Assembly (NCBI RefSeq): GCF_900095695.1 | Contig: NZ_FMIQ01000027.1 | Span: 62,001-126,000 of the forward strand | DNA length: 64,000 bases | Direction: 5' to 3' | From: Hafnia alvei | GTDB lineage: Bacteria > Pseudomonadota > Gammaproteobacteria > Enterobacterales > Enterobacteriaceae | Shown: positions 26,625-38,425 of the stretch, one piece after another | Layout of the letters: every line of letters begins with the position of its first letter | Numbering within the stretch: position 1 is the first letter of the stretch | Made by a program: the position numbers and the translations under genes | Notes under the pieces: generated by a model | Told to the model about the DNA's origin: nothing | Databases searched by the model: none | The model's input: only the letters and a program-made list of their open reading frames with translations

Positions 26625-28706
26625 TTATGCGTTGGTATATCGGCTGCGTTCAGGCAGCCAGCGCTCGATAAGTGCCTGCGCATGTTCTGGGTAGTTTTGG
26701 TGAATATGGCGTGCAATGCGCTGAACTTCAGGAATAAGCGCTTGATCGCGGAGCAAGTCAGCTACCTTAAACTCTGCACTACCGGTCTGTTTGGTCCCTA
26801 ATAGCTCACCGGGGCCACGAATTTCTAAGTCTCGTTGAGCAATCACAAAGCCATCATTGCTATCACGTAATACCTGTAGACGTTTCTGCGCGGTTTGGCT
26901 CAGCGGCGTTTTATAAAGCAGAACACAGTGTGATGCTACGGCACCGCGCCCGACGCGGCCACGCAGCTGATGTAACTGTGCCAAACCCAATCGCTCAGGG
27001 TTTTCAATGATCATCAGGCTGGCGTTAGGCACGTCAACGCCAACTTCGATTACGGTCGTGGCGACCAGCAACTGAGTTTCACCCGCCTTAAATGCACGCA
27101 TCACCTCCTGTTTTTCTGCCGCTTTCATGCGCCCATGAACTAACGCGACTTTAATTTCAGGCAGGAGCAACTTGAGCTCTTCTGCGGTAGCCTCTGCGGC
27201 CTGAGCCTCCAGCATCTCTGATTCTTCAATCAGCGTGCAGACCCAATAAGCCTGTCGGCCCTCTTTTAAACAGGCATTTTTAACGCGCTCAATGACGTCG
27301 GTGCGGCGTGAATCTGGAATGGCAACGGTGGTCACCGGCGTTCTGCCTGGCGGCAGCTCATCAATAACTGACGTATCGAGATCGGCGTAGGCGGTCATCG
27401 CCAGCGTGCGCGGGATAGGGGTCGCAGTCATGATTAACTGATGAGGATGAAAACCTTGCTCTTCGCCTTTTTCCCATAGGGCAAGACGCTGATGCACGCC
27501 AAATCGATGTTGTTCATCAATGATGACCAGCGCTAATCCAGAGAATTGCACCTGATCTTGGAAAATGGCGTGCGTGCCCACGATCATATCGACTTCGCCA
27601 CTGGCAATAGCTTCCATCTGTGTCTGACGCGCTTTGCCCTTCTGTTTGCCAGCCAGCCAGCCAACTTTTAATCCTAGCGGTTCAAACCACTGACGAAAGT
27701 TATTAGCGTGCTGCTCGGCAAGTAGTTCAGTGGGTGCCATTAAGGCAACTTGTTTGCCATGCGCGATAGTTCGCAGTGCGGCAAGTGCGGCAACCAAGGT
27801 TTTACCCGATCCTACGTCCCCTTGAACCAAACGCATCATGGGGACAGGCTTCGCCATATCGGCTTCAATATCAGCGACTACGCGCTCTTGCGCACCCGTT
27901 GGTTTAAAGGGCAAAGAGGCCAGCATCTGGTTTTTGAGACGGTCATCCACAGAAAGCGGCAGCGCTTTATGGCTTTGCGCTCCGGCTCGTACTGCAAGCA
28001 TGCTGAGGTTATGAGCCAGCAGTTCTTCTAAAATTAAACGACGCTGCGCGGGATGTTTACCATGCTCTAGATCGGCAAGCTGCATATTTGGCGGTGGACG
28101 ATGCAGCATACGCAATGCATCTGGCAGACTCATTAACCCTTGGCGCAGTTCATCGGGCAATAGTTCTGCGATGGGCACCGTGTCGAGCAAGGCCAATGCT
28201 TGGTCGGTTAGCTTACGCAATGTTGCCTGACGAATACCTTCGGTGGTGGGATAAACCGGCGTAAGGGCTTCTTGCAGCTCAACGTTCTCGGTTTCACCCT
28301 GAATTTTATATTCAGGATGGATAATTTCTGCACCTAAGTTACCGCGTTTGATTTCACCGTAGGCTAAAACATGCTTACCGGCAGACAGGCTATTTTTCAT
28401 CGCAGCGTTAAAGTTGAAGAAGCGCATCGTCAGCATACCGGTGCCATCGCTTATCTGGCTGGTCATCATGCGGCGGCGGCCAAAGCTAATATCGGTGCGC
28501 AGCACTTCGCCTTCTACGGTCGCAAAAATGCCGGGTAGAAGATCGTTGATAGCGTACAGACGGGTGCGATCTTCATAGCGCAAAGGCAGGTGCAGCAGCA
28601 GATCTTGGATATTCTCCAGACCTATTTTGGCGAGTTTACCTGCTTGGCTGGCGCCAACGCCGGCTAAAGAAGTTAATGCGATAGCATCCAGCAAGCGGCC
28701 TTTCAT
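26625..28706 (-). CDS. recG: ATP-dependent DNA helicase RecG
   Basis: 693 residues, exactly the E. coli length. An N-terminal wedge/OB domain (about 1-150) binds forked DNA. Two helicase lobes follow with Walker A GDVGSGKT (about 296-303), the DEQH box in IIDEQHRFG, TATPIPRT and the LRGRVGRG motif VI. RecG remodels stalled replication forks and recombination junctions and limits R-loops. Two bases separate it from trmH, so it is translated from the spoT-trmH-recG mRNA. Confidence 0.98.
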   Translation of the reverse strand: MKGRLLDAIALTSLAGVGASQAGKLAKIGLENIQDLLLHLPLRYEDRTRLYAINDLLPGIFATVEGEVLRTDISFGRRRMMTSQISDGTGMLTMRFFNFNAAMKNSLSAGKHVLAYGEIKRGNLGAEIIHPEYKIQGETENVELQEALTPVYPTTEGIRQATLRKLTDQALALLDTVPIAELLPDELRQGLMSLPDALRMLHRPPPNMQLADLEHGKHPAQRRLILEELLAHNLSMLAVRAGAQSHKALPLSVDDRLKNQMLASLPFKPTGAQERVVADIEADMAKPVPMMRLVQGDVGSGKTLVAALAALRTIAHGKQVALMAPTELLAEQHANNFRQWFEPLGLKVGWLAGKQKGKARQTQMEAIASGEVDMIVGTHAIFQDQVQFSGLALVIIDEQHRFGVHQRLALWEKGEEQGFHPHQLIMTATPIPRTLAMTAYADLDTSVIDELPPGRTPVTTVAIPDSRRTDVIERVKNACLKEGRQAYWVCTLIEESEMLEAQAAEATAEELKLLLPEIKVALVHGRMKAAEKQEVMRAFKAGETQLLVATTVIEVGVDVPNASLMIIENPERLGLAQLHQLRGRVGRGAVASHCVLLYKTPLSQTAQKRLQVLRDSNDGFVIAQRDLEIRGPGELLGTKQTGSAEFKVADLLRDQALIPEVQRIARHIHQNYPEHAQALIERWLPERSRYTNA

Positions 28707-28708
28707 CG

Positions 28709-29401
28709 TTAGCCTTTAGTTGACTGCATGGCATCCCACCATGCTTGAGGGGCATCGATTTGCCCTTCGTTATCGATACGTGGGCGCGGCAGTTTCTTGC
28801 GTTTGGCGACGTTGGCCAACACGGGATATCCACCTTCCCACAGTAAACGCTGTTGGTCTTCTTCGCTCAGCGGGCTGTGTTCGCGTTGATACATGCCTGC
28901 ATTTTGGCGCTGGCGTTGGGCTTCATACAATATAAGCGCCGAAGCCACTGAAACATTGAGTGACTGAACCATGCCGATCATGGGAATGATAATGTCTTGA
29001 TCGGCCAAGGCGAGTGCTTCAGCCGTGATCCCGTGTTTCTCTTGCCCCATCAAAATGCAGGTCGGGCGCGTGTAGTCTATTTCACGGAAATCAACGGCGG
29101 TGCTGGAGAGATTCGTAGCCAGAATTTGCATGCCTTCAGACTTTAACGTCGAGACAGCGGAGGAGATATCTGGATGCGTTTTTACGGATACCCAGCTGTT
29201 GCTGCCTGCTGCGGTAGATACCATGGTACGCATGCTTTTTCCTGGCCATACGGCATGGACCTGATGCACGCCCACGGCGTCAGCCGTGCGGATAACGGCT
29301 GAAACGTTATGCGGTTTGTGTACTTGCTCCATACAGACGGTAAGATCCGGCTGTCGGGTGGCAAGCATCTGACAAATCCGCGCATAGCGTTGAGGAGTCA
29401 T
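28709..29401 (-). CDS. trmH: tRNA (guanosine-18-2'-O)-methyltransferase TrmH
   Basis: 230 residues (E. coli 229). SPOUT-fold methyltransferase that makes Gm18 in the D-loop of tRNAs with S-adenosylmethionine. SPOUT motifs: KPHNVSAVIRTADAVG with the catalytic Arg (motif 1), LMGQEKHGIT (motif 2) and IPMIGMVQSLNVSVASALILYE forming the knot (motif 3). Four bases from spoT and two from recG; part of one operon. Confidence 0.96.
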   Translation of the reverse strand: MTPQRYARICQMLATRQPDLTVCMEQVHKPHNVSAVIRTADAVGVHQVHAVWPGKSMRTMVSTAAGSNSWVSVKTHPDISSAVSTLKSEGMQILATNLSSTAVDFREIDYTRPTCILMGQEKHGITAEALALADQDIIIPMIGMVQSLNVSVASALILYEAQRQRQNAGMYQREHSPLSEEDQQRLLWEGGYPVLANVAKRKKLPRPRIDNEGQIDAPQAWWDAMQSTKG

Positions 29402-29405
29402 AGAG

Positions 29406-31505
29406 TTAGTTTCGGTTGCGGTTAACTTTAATCACATCCGGCATGATACGAATTTTACGCATGATATTCGCCAGATGGACGCGATCGCGGGTGGTCAGGC
29501 GGATGAAGGCGCTGTATACCCGGCCATCTTTCTCTTCGGTATTCATGCTCTGAATATTTGATGCGGTGGCATTGATTGCAGCCGTCAGATTCGCCAGCGC
29601 GCCCTGATGGTTAAACATATCCACTTTGATTTCAGCAATGAATTCCTGCTCAATGTCTTTATCCCACTCCACGGCCATAAACTTCTCTGGCTCTTTTTGA
29701 TAGCCACGAATATTGCGGCAAGACTCGTGATGAATGACCAGACCTTTACCTGGGCTCACGTGCGCAATAATCGGGTCACCTGGAATTGGACGGCAACATT
29801 TGGCAAAGGTGAGTAGCACGCCGTCAGCGCCTTTGATCGGCAGTTTACGGCCTGAACTTGAGCTGCTTTGTTGCGGCTCGCCTAGCAGATTTTTCGCCAC
29901 CACGACGCTCATGGCATTGCCTAGGCCGACTTCGGCCAGCAGGTCATCCATCGAATGAAGCTTCATGCGATCCAATTCGCGCTGAATATTCTCTGGAGGC
30001 AGGTCAGACAGCTTACGCCCGTTGCCGAGCGCGTGATTTAACAGACGGCGGCCAAGGCTTACGGAGTCATCGCGCTTGAGGTTTTTCAACATCTGGCGGA
30101 TTTTAGCGCGAGCTTTGGAGCTGACGACGAAGTTCAGCCATGCTGCATTTGGGCGAGCGCCCGGTGCAGTAATGATTTCAACGTTTTGCCCGCTGTGCAG
30201 CGCCTGAGACAGTGGATATGGCTGTCTATCGACGCGCGCGCCTACGCAGGCGTGGCCGATGTCGGTGTGTACGGCGTAAGCAAAATCGACCGGCGTTGCT
30301 CCCGCAGGGAGTTCGACAATGCGACCTTCCGGCGTGAACACATAGATTTCGTCTGGGAATAGATCGGATTTAACGCTCTCAATGAACTCGAAGGAGCTTC
30401 CTGCGCTTTGTTGCAGTTCGAGCAGGCTTTGCATCCAGCGTTGTGCACGGATTTGCGCCGTGGTGCTGGATTCGCCTTCTTTATAAGCCCAGTGAGCAGC
30501 AACACCCATCTCTGCCATTTGGTCCATGTCTTCGGTGCGAATTTGCACTTCGACAGGAACACCGTGCGGGCCAATCAGCGAGGTATGCAGTGATTGATAT
30601 CCGTTGGCTTTAGGAATGGCAATATAGTCTTTGACGCGGCCCGGACGCGGCTTGTACAAGCTGTGCGCCTGACCCAAAACGCGGTAGCAGGTGTCCACAT
30701 CCTTGACGATCACGCGGAAAGCGTAGATATCCATAATGGAGTGAAAACGCTGCTCTTTGAGATGCATCTTGCGATAAATCGAGTACAGATGTTTTTCTCG
30801 ACCGTTGACGTGACACTCAATCCCCGCTTCGGTGAGACGACCTTCAATCTCAGAAAGAATCTTCTGGATCATCTCTTTACGATTACCACGAGCGGCTTTC
30901 ACCACTTCTTTGATAACGCGATAGCGGTTTGGATAGAGGGCTTCAAAACCCAGCTCTTCAAGCTCCGTTTTTAGGTGATGGATACCTAAACGATGTGCCA
31001 GAGGGCTATAGATTTCCAGCGTTTCACGCGCAATGCGACGACGTTTATCTGGGCGCAAAGAGCCCAGCGTGCGCATGTTGTGCGTGCGGTCGGCGAGTTT
31101 AATTAAGATCACGCGAATGTCCTGCACCATCGCCATGATCATCTTACGGAAGTTTTCTGCCTGAGCTTCTTTCTTGTCACGGAATTTCAGCTTATCCAGC
31201 TTTGACACACCCTCAACCAGTTCGGCAACGCTTTTGCCAAACAGTTGTTCCATATCTTGATAGGTAGCGGGCGTGTCCTCAATGACGTCGTGCAATAACG
31301 CCGCCATCAAGGTTTCGTAGTCGAGGCGCATTTCTGCAAGAATGCAGGCCACCGCGACCGGGTGAGTTATGTAGGGCTCACCGCTGGAGCGTGTCTGTCC
31401 CTCGTGCGCATCGCGCGCGACGAGGTATGCCTGTTTAAGGCGCTTGATCTGCTCTTCTGGCAGGTATTTTTGAATCAGCAGATTCAGGCTTTCAAACAGA
31501 TACAA
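29406..31505 (-). CDS. spoT: Bifunctional (p)ppGpp synthase/hydrolase SpoT
   Basis: 699 residues (E. coli 702). HD hydrolase domain (about 20-160, with HPVAVACILAE and ALLHDVIEDT), RelA/SpoT synthetase-like domain (about 190-340, AIPKANGYQSLHTSLIG), TGS domain (about 385-445) and C-terminal ACT domain (about 625-699). It degrades, and weakly makes, the alarmone (p)ppGpp during carbon, fatty-acid and other starvation. Between rpoZ (19-base gap) and trmH. Confidence 0.98.
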   Translation of the reverse strand: MYLFESLNLLIQKYLPEEQIKRLKQAYLVARDAHEGQTRSSGEPYITHPVAVACILAEMRLDYETLMAALLHDVIEDTPATYQDMEQLFGKSVAELVEGVSKLDKLKFRDKKEAQAENFRKMIMAMVQDIRVILIKLADRTHNMRTLGSLRPDKRRRIARETLEIYSPLAHRLGIHHLKTELEELGFEALYPNRYRVIKEVVKAARGNRKEMIQKILSEIEGRLTEAGIECHVNGREKHLYSIYRKMHLKEQRFHSIMDIYAFRVIVKDVDTCYRVLGQAHSLYKPRPGRVKDYIAIPKANGYQSLHTSLIGPHGVPVEVQIRTEDMDQMAEMGVAAHWAYKEGESSTTAQIRAQRWMQSLLELQQSAGSSFEFIESVKSDLFPDEIYVFTPEGRIVELPAGATPVDFAYAVHTDIGHACVGARVDRQPYPLSQALHSGQNVEIITAPGARPNAAWLNFVVSSKARAKIRQMLKNLKRDDSVSLGRRLLNHALGNGRKLSDLPPENIQRELDRMKLHSMDDLLAEVGLGNAMSVVVAKNLLGEPQQSSSSSGRKLPIKGADGVLLTFAKCCRPIPGDPIIAHVSPGKGLVIHHESCRNIRGYQKEPEKFMAVEWDKDIEQEFIAEIKVDMFNHQGALANLTAAINATASNIQSMNTEEKDGRVYSAFIRLTTRDRVHLANIMRKIRIMPDVIKVNRNRN

Positions 31506-31524
31506 AGGCAGCTCTTCGTGTTAA

Positions 31525-31800
31525 TTAACGACGGCCTTCAGCAATTGCAGTCACCGCTTGAATTTCTGCGGCTTCTTGCTCTTGCTGTTCCTGGCGCTCA
31601 CGTACGTCGAGGATCTGGTTGTTGATCAGACCTTCTTCGATTTCGCGCAGGGCGATAACGGTGTACTTATCGTTCTCTTCTGGTACTAACGGATCTTTGC
31701 CGCCAGATTGCATTTGGCGTGCCCGACGAGCAGCGACCAACACCAGGTCAAAACGGTTACCAATTTTCTCTACAGCGTCTTGAACAGTTACGCGTGCCAT
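31525..31800 (-). CDS. rpoZ: RNA polymerase omega subunit
   Basis: 91 residues, almost identical to E. coli omega ([19 protein letters not shown] start, VTAIAEGRR end). It helps fold beta-prime and contributes one of the ppGpp sites on RNA polymerase, a functional link to the spoT gene that follows in the same operon. Confidence 0.98.
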   Translation of the reverse strand: MARVTVQDAVEKIGNRFDLVLVAARRARQMQSGGKDPLVPEENDKYTVIALREIEEGLINNQILDVRERQEQQEQEAAEIQAVTAIAEGRR

Positions 31801-31854
31801 AAATGTGCTACTCCACAGGTGAAGAAATGACTGGGCATGATACTGAAAGAGTCT

Positions 31855-32478
31855 TCAGTCTGCCAACAATTTGGTTATTAACGCGTCATGTCGCATTTTC
31901 TGGCGACCTAAACGCAGGCGTTCAGCGCGGATAATGGTTTTGAGATCGGACAGCGCCAAATCAAAATCATCATTCACGATGAGGTAATCATATTCGGCAT
32001 AGTGCGTCATCTCGGCAACGGCTTGCGCCATGCGTTTGGCGATGACTTCTTCGCTATCCTGACCACGACCGCGTAAGCGGCGGCCTAACTCATCTTTCGA
32101 TGGTGGCAGAATAAAAATGCTGCGTGCCTGCGGCATTTTCTTACGAATTTGTTGTGCGCCCTGCCAGTCGATATCAAGGAAGACATCCACGCCGGTCGAC
32201 AAAATCTGCTCAATCGCTTTACGCGATGTGCCGTAATAGTTGCCAAATACCTCCGCATGTTCAAGGAAGGCATCTTCCCCAATCATCTGGCGGAATTCGT
32301 CATGAGAGACGAAATAGTAATGCTCGCCGTGATTTTCGCCAGGACGTTTGGCACGAGTGGTGTGCGAAATCGAAACCTGCGTATCGTACAACGGCTGAGT
32401 TTTCAGCAATGCCTGAATCAGGCTGGATTTTCCTGCCCCGCTTGGCGCGGAAACAATATATAGCGTGCCTTGAACCAT
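31855..32478 (-). CDS. gmk: Guanylate kinase
   Basis: 207 residues from ATG 32478 ([20 protein letters not shown]), the E. coli length; an ATG 17 codons earlier is not supported by homology. It converts GMP and ATP to GDP and ADP. Walker [11 protein letters not shown] (9-18), the GMP-binding [11 protein letters not shown] block and the lid [11 protein letters not shown] are visible. First gene of gmk-rpoZ-spoT-trmH-recG; divergent from ligB across a 272-base gap with no clear element. Confidence 0.97.
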   Translation of the reverse strand: MVQGTLYIVSAPSGAGKSSLIQALLKTQPLYDTQVSISHTTRAKRPGENHGEHYYFVSHDEFRQMIGEDAFLEHAEVFGNYYGTSRKAIEQILSTGVDVFLDIDWQGAQQIRKKMPQARSIFILPPSKDELGRRLRGRGQDSEEVIAKRMAQAVAEMTHYAEYDYLIVNDDFDLALSDLKTIIRAERLRLGRQKMRHDALITKLLAD

Positions 32479-32660
32479 AGTGGGTCTTATTGATGTCGTT
32501 CGTGTTAAAAGAACAAAAGAAAGATACAACTCCCCGTAGTATACACGGCTACTCGCCGTGATGCAGCGCCCACTTTCAGTCTACGGCGTGAATTTATTTG
32601 TCATCTCTGCGCATTGCGAGCCCGTTTGCAAAAAAAGTGCAATCTCATGTCAGTTATTAA

Positions 32661-35025
<2,365 letters not shown>

Positions 35026-35225
35026 GACCCAACAACCTTTTAGAGCTGAAATGAGATAATAGAACATGCAGAGTAGTGACTTGCTGTGACTATCTCGACT
35101 GAGTTTTTCTAAAGGGTTAGGTTTCGAATTAATTTAGCTATGTCAAAATATTATCTTAATGCTGAATATATAGGCTTTATTTTATTTTAAATATTAATAA
35201 TGGATAAGAATTTATAATTCGAAAA

Positions 35226-36158
35226 TCAAACATTATCCCAATACGCGGGTGTCCCAAACTTATGGACAAAGAAATCGATGACAACGCGTACTTTAAGCGG
35301 AAGCCGCCGACTCTGCGGATAGAGAGCCGCTAGCTGCTGGGGCTCCAGCCTAGTGGATAAGGGATATTTCTCCATCAAACTCACCAGACGGCCATCTTGT
35401 AATGCATCCCCCAATAGCCATGTTGGGAAGACTACGATCCCTAAACCTTGGATTGCTGCGTCTAACAGCGAATCGGCATTATTTCCGGTGAAGGAGCCAT
35501 GCAGGCTATAGGGAACCCATTGATTCTTAATTTGGAAAAACCATCTCTGCGCACCCGCAAAACCCTTAAATACGATGCAATTGTGATGCTCTAATTCTTC
35601 TGGCGTGGTTGGGATCCCAAAGCGATGTAAGTATTCTGGACTCGCGGCGATACGGTAGTTTTGTTGGGCTAGTACTCTGCCTTGTAGATTTGAGTCTGAC
35701 AAAATACCGATACGAAACAGAAGGTCAGATGCATCTTGCATGGGATCGACAAAATTATCTGTTTGCACCAGTTCAACGCAAAGCTTGGGGTATTTTTCAC
35801 AGAGCTCAGGAATATAGGGCGCGATATGCAGTCGGCCAAATACCACTGGAGCGTTGATGCGCACAAGCCCTGCAGGCTCAAGCTTCTTTTCCTGTAACGC
35901 TTGCTCAGCCTCCTCGAGCTGTTCGAGGACTCGTCGTGCGTACGTCGCCAATAGCCGACCGCTTTCCGTTGCAGTTACCGCGCGGGTGTGGCGATACAAC
36001 AATTGTTGATTAAGCGCTTGTTCTATAAGCTGCATTTGGCGTGAAATAGACGATGGCGCAACGCCTTCTTTGCGTGCAACCGCCGAAAAACTTCCGTGAT
36101 CGAGGACGGCAACAAACAATCGTAGTGCTTTTATATTGAGTTCATTGAACGCTTGCAT
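35226..36158 (-). CDS. LysR-family transcriptional regulator
   Basis: 310 residues from ATG 36158. Winged helix-turn-helix LRLFVAVLDHGSFSAVARKEGVAPSSISRQMQ at the N-terminus, dimerisation helix EQLEEAEQALQEK, then a substrate-binding domain (about 90-300). Alternative in-frame starts are ATG 36167 and TTG 36176; GGA lies too close to the former. It follows a hydroxyacid dehydrogenase gene on the same strand, a probable partner. The effector is unknown. Confidence 0.82.
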   Translation of the reverse strand: MQAFNELNIKALRLFVAVLDHGSFSAVARKEGVAPSSISRQMQLIEQALNQQLLYRHTRAVTATESGRLLATYARRVLEQLEEAEQALQEKKLEPAGLVRINAPVVFGRLHIAPYIPELCEKYPKLCVELVQTDNFVDPMQDASDLLFRIGILSDSNLQGRVLAQQNYRIAASPEYLHRFGIPTTPEELEHHNCIVFKGFAGAQRWFFQIKNQWVPYSLHGSFTGNNADSLLDAAIQGLGIVVFPTWLLGDALQDGRLVSLMEKYPLSTRLEPQQLAALYPQSRRLPLKVRVVIDFFVHKFGTPAYWDNV

Positions 36159-36238
36159 GTTGTGCATATTCCGCAAAGAGGTTTTATCTATGGTGCGTTT
36201 TTGTGAATGGTTTTACTAGTGGGCTATTCAGCGGTTTT

Positions 36239-36259
36239 CCCTCTCCACTAAGGAGAGGG
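36239..36259. repeat. CCCTCTCC/GGAGAGGG palindrome
   Basis: CCCTCTCC (36239-36246), loop ACTAA, GGAGAGGG (36252-36259). No T run follows on either strand. It resembles the CTCC/GGAG palindromes at 26535-26612. Confidence 0.55.
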
Positions 36260-36294
36260 TAGGTACTATGACAATATCAAGATATTACGTTGAA

Positions 36295-37170
36295 TTACTT
36301 TAAACCGCTGCGACGGGCGGAAACATTGGCCAGAGCTGACCAATCAAGATTACCGTCGCCTTGAGCGATAGCATCAATGAAGTTATCTCTTAATACGCTA
36401 GCGAATGGCATGGGTACGTTTTTCTCTTCGGCAGCTTGTTGTGCCAAGCGAACGTCTTTCAAACCAAGCGTTAGCTTGAAGCCTGCGGGGGTATAGCGTT
36501 CTTCGGCGATCATGCCGCCATAGTTTTTGTATACCGGAGCCGAAAACAGCGTACTGGTCAGCATATTGATAAAGTCTTTAGGCTCAATGCCGTGCGCTTT
36601 AACCAACGCTGCGGATTCCCCAACGGATTCAATGACGGTAGCAAGCATGAAGTTTGCCGCGAGTTTCACCGTGCTGGCCTGTTCTGGATTATCGCCGAAG
36701 TACCAAGTTTTTTGGCCTAATACATCGAATACAGGCTGTACGCGGCGGAGCTGCTCGGGCTCTCCAGCGGCTAAAATATTTAAATTCCCTGCGGCTGCAA
36801 CGTCTACCCGTCCTAATACGGGGGCTGCAATGTAATGAATGCCTTTTTCTGCGCAGTAGCTTGCCATCTTACGCGTGAGGTCATTAGAAACCGTTGCCAT
36901 ATTGATATAGACCGCCCCCGCTGCTAACGAATCTAATGCGCCCTGAGCGATCATCACATCATGGGTAATCGCATCGTCGGCTAACATCGAAATAACAACT
37001 TCACTTCCTGCGATATCAGCAGGGCATTGGCAAAGCCTTGCACCATCGTCAACGAGCGGGTTTGCTGCAGCTGAGCTACGGTTCCATACAGCGACTTCAT
37101 ATCCTGCGTTTAGCAGGTTGTGCGCCATAGGCTGGCCCATAGAGCCTAATCCAAGAAAAGCGATCTTCAT
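36295..37170 (-). CDS. NAD(P)-dependent beta-hydroxyacid dehydrogenase family protein
   Basis: 291 residues. Rossmann motif GLGSMGQPMAHNLL (7-20), family block APVLGRVDVAAAGNLNILAAG (about 115-135) and the catalytic Lys in STVKLAANFM (about 169). The family includes 3-hydroxyisobutyrate, tartronate-semialdehyde and glyoxylate reductases; the Arg within VLGR where many members have V(S/A)GG suggests a divergent substrate. It precedes the LysR gene and is divergent from the DMT pair, suggesting a small functional islet absent from the E. coli locus. Confidence 0.85.
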   Translation of the reverse strand: MKIAFLGLGSMGQPMAHNLLNAGYEVAVWNRSSAAANPLVDDGARLCQCPADIAGSEVVISMLADDAITHDVMIAQGALDSLAAGAVYINMATVSNDLTRKMASYCAEKGIHYIAAPVLGRVDVAAAGNLNILAAGEPEQLRRVQPVFDVLGQKTWYFGDNPEQASTVKLAANFMLATVIESVGESAALVKAHGIEPKDFINMLTSTLFSAPVYKNYGGMIAEERYTPAGFKLTLGLKDVRLAQQAAEEKNVPMPFASVLRDNFIDAIAQGDGNLDWSALANVSARRSGLK

Positions 37171-37400
37171 GAGTTACTCCTAGTCATTGTCTTCCGGTGT
37201 GATTGCAGGTTCCGGCTATTTTTGTATCCCCACCCTAGAGTTTCAGGAAAGGTGAGTCAAATCACTGCATGCTGTGCGTAATTCGCAAAACTGTTTAGCA
37301 ACTCATGCTGTTTTTCGAAAGATAAAGGTGTCTGATAATGCTCGCCATCAGATTTAGCGACTTTTCGCGAATCGTTTGAATGATGCGGAGTGAGTAATCG

Positions 37401-37889
37401 ATGACACAGCCAGAGCGACGTAAAACAGCGCATTCAGGCTCAATGAACGGCGCCTATATTCCATTGGTCATTATGGCCGGTATGGGGCTTTCTGTTGAAG
37501 CCGGATTGCTTGGGCCACTCGGTGAGGCGGTTGGGCACTTATGGGCGACGTTGAGCATATTTGGCGTAGGCGCAGCCCTACTGTTTCTTATCTCGTTATT
37601 AACCGGAAAGCCGACAGAGCATCGCTCTTTCAGCTCGCTGCCCCGTTGGCAACTTACTGGCGGTCTTCTGGGACCTGTGTACGTCATTATGTTGACGCTG
37701 GCGACGCCGGTGATTGGTGTCGCAATGACGATGATCGCCATTCTGTCGGGTCAGGTGGCGAAAAGCTTATTAATCGATCATTTTGGTTGGTTTGGGATCT
37801 CACGTAAACGCGTGGGGGTGCAGCGCCTACTCGCATTAGCGCTCATTGTCGCTGCTTTGATTCTTATCGCTGTGGGGGCGTCACAATGA
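37401..37889 (+). CDS. DMT-superfamily half-size transporter subunit 1 (YdcZ/DUF606)
   Basis: 162 residues with five hydrophobic segments after a short basic N-terminus. It matches the DUF606 (YdcZ) type: MAGMGLSVEAGLLGPLG, then WQLTGGLLGPVYVIMLTLATPVIGVAMTM. Such five-helix units usually occur in pairs and are thought to assemble as dimers. ATGA overlap with the next gene indicates coupled translation. The substrate is unknown. Confidence 0.83.
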   Translation: MTQPERRKTAHSGSMNGAYIPLVIMAGMGLSVEAGLLGPLGEAVGHLWATLSIFGVGAALLFLISLLTGKPTEHRSFSSLPRWQLTGGLLGPVYVIMLTLATPVIGVAMTMIAILSGQVAKSLLIDHFGWFGISRKRVGVQRLLALALIVAALILIAVGASQ

Positions 37890-38353
37890 TGGGACATATC
37901 ATAATGCTGGCGCTGGTGGTTTTGGCTGGCGCAGTTCTGAGCATGCAGGCCGCTATCAATGGCCGACTAGGTGAAAGCGTTGGGGTGATACGCAGCAGCC
38001 AACTGACGTTTGTTGTTGGCGCCGTTCTTAGTGGATTGCTGATTTTCTTCTTTGAGCCTTCACATTCACAGACTTTACTCACCGTGCCGAAATGGCAGTT
38101 GGCTGGAGCATTATTTGGCATGTTTTATATGTTGGTGATGGTGGCATCAGTACCGAAAATAGGCGTTGCGACAGCGACGGTGGCGGTGATTTGCGGGCAA
38201 CTGTCGATGGGGATGATGATTGATACTTTTGGATGGTTTGGCAATCAAGCAATCGGCTTTTCCAGCAGTCGTATGGCCGCTTTAGTTTGCCTAGCCTTGG
38301 CTCTGGTATTGATTTATCGCAGTAACCAAGCAGAAGAACAATCCACAGAGTGA
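37886..38353 (+). CDS. DMT-superfamily half-size transporter subunit 2 (YdcZ/DUF606)
   Basis: 155 residues, five hydrophobic segments, homologous to the preceding gene (shared WQLAGALFGMFYMLVMVAS and IDTFGWFG blocks). It begins inside the stop of the first gene (ATGA at 37886-37889). Together they probably form a heteromeric pump or permease in the inner membrane. A terminator follows. Confidence 0.83.
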   Translation: MMGHIIMLALVVLAGAVLSMQAAINGRLGESVGVIRSSQLTFVVGAVLSGLLIFFFEPSHSQTLLTVPKWQLAGALFGMFYMLVMVASVPKIGVATATVAVICGQLSMGMMIDTFGWFGNQAIGFSSSRMAALVCLALALVLIYRSNQAEEQSTE

Positions 38354-38366
38354 TTGTTTGAGCGAT

Positions 38367-38406
38367 AAAAAAGCCTGGCTCTACGATGGTAGAACCGGGC
38401 TTTTGT
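38367..38406. terminator. Bidirectional terminator between the DMT pair and yicC
   Basis: AAAAGCC-GG-TCTAC and GTAGA-CC-GGCTTTT arms around GATG, flanked by A and T runs (38367-38406). Confidence 0.88.
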
Positions 38407-38425
38407 TTGTTGAAGCTGAGCAAAA

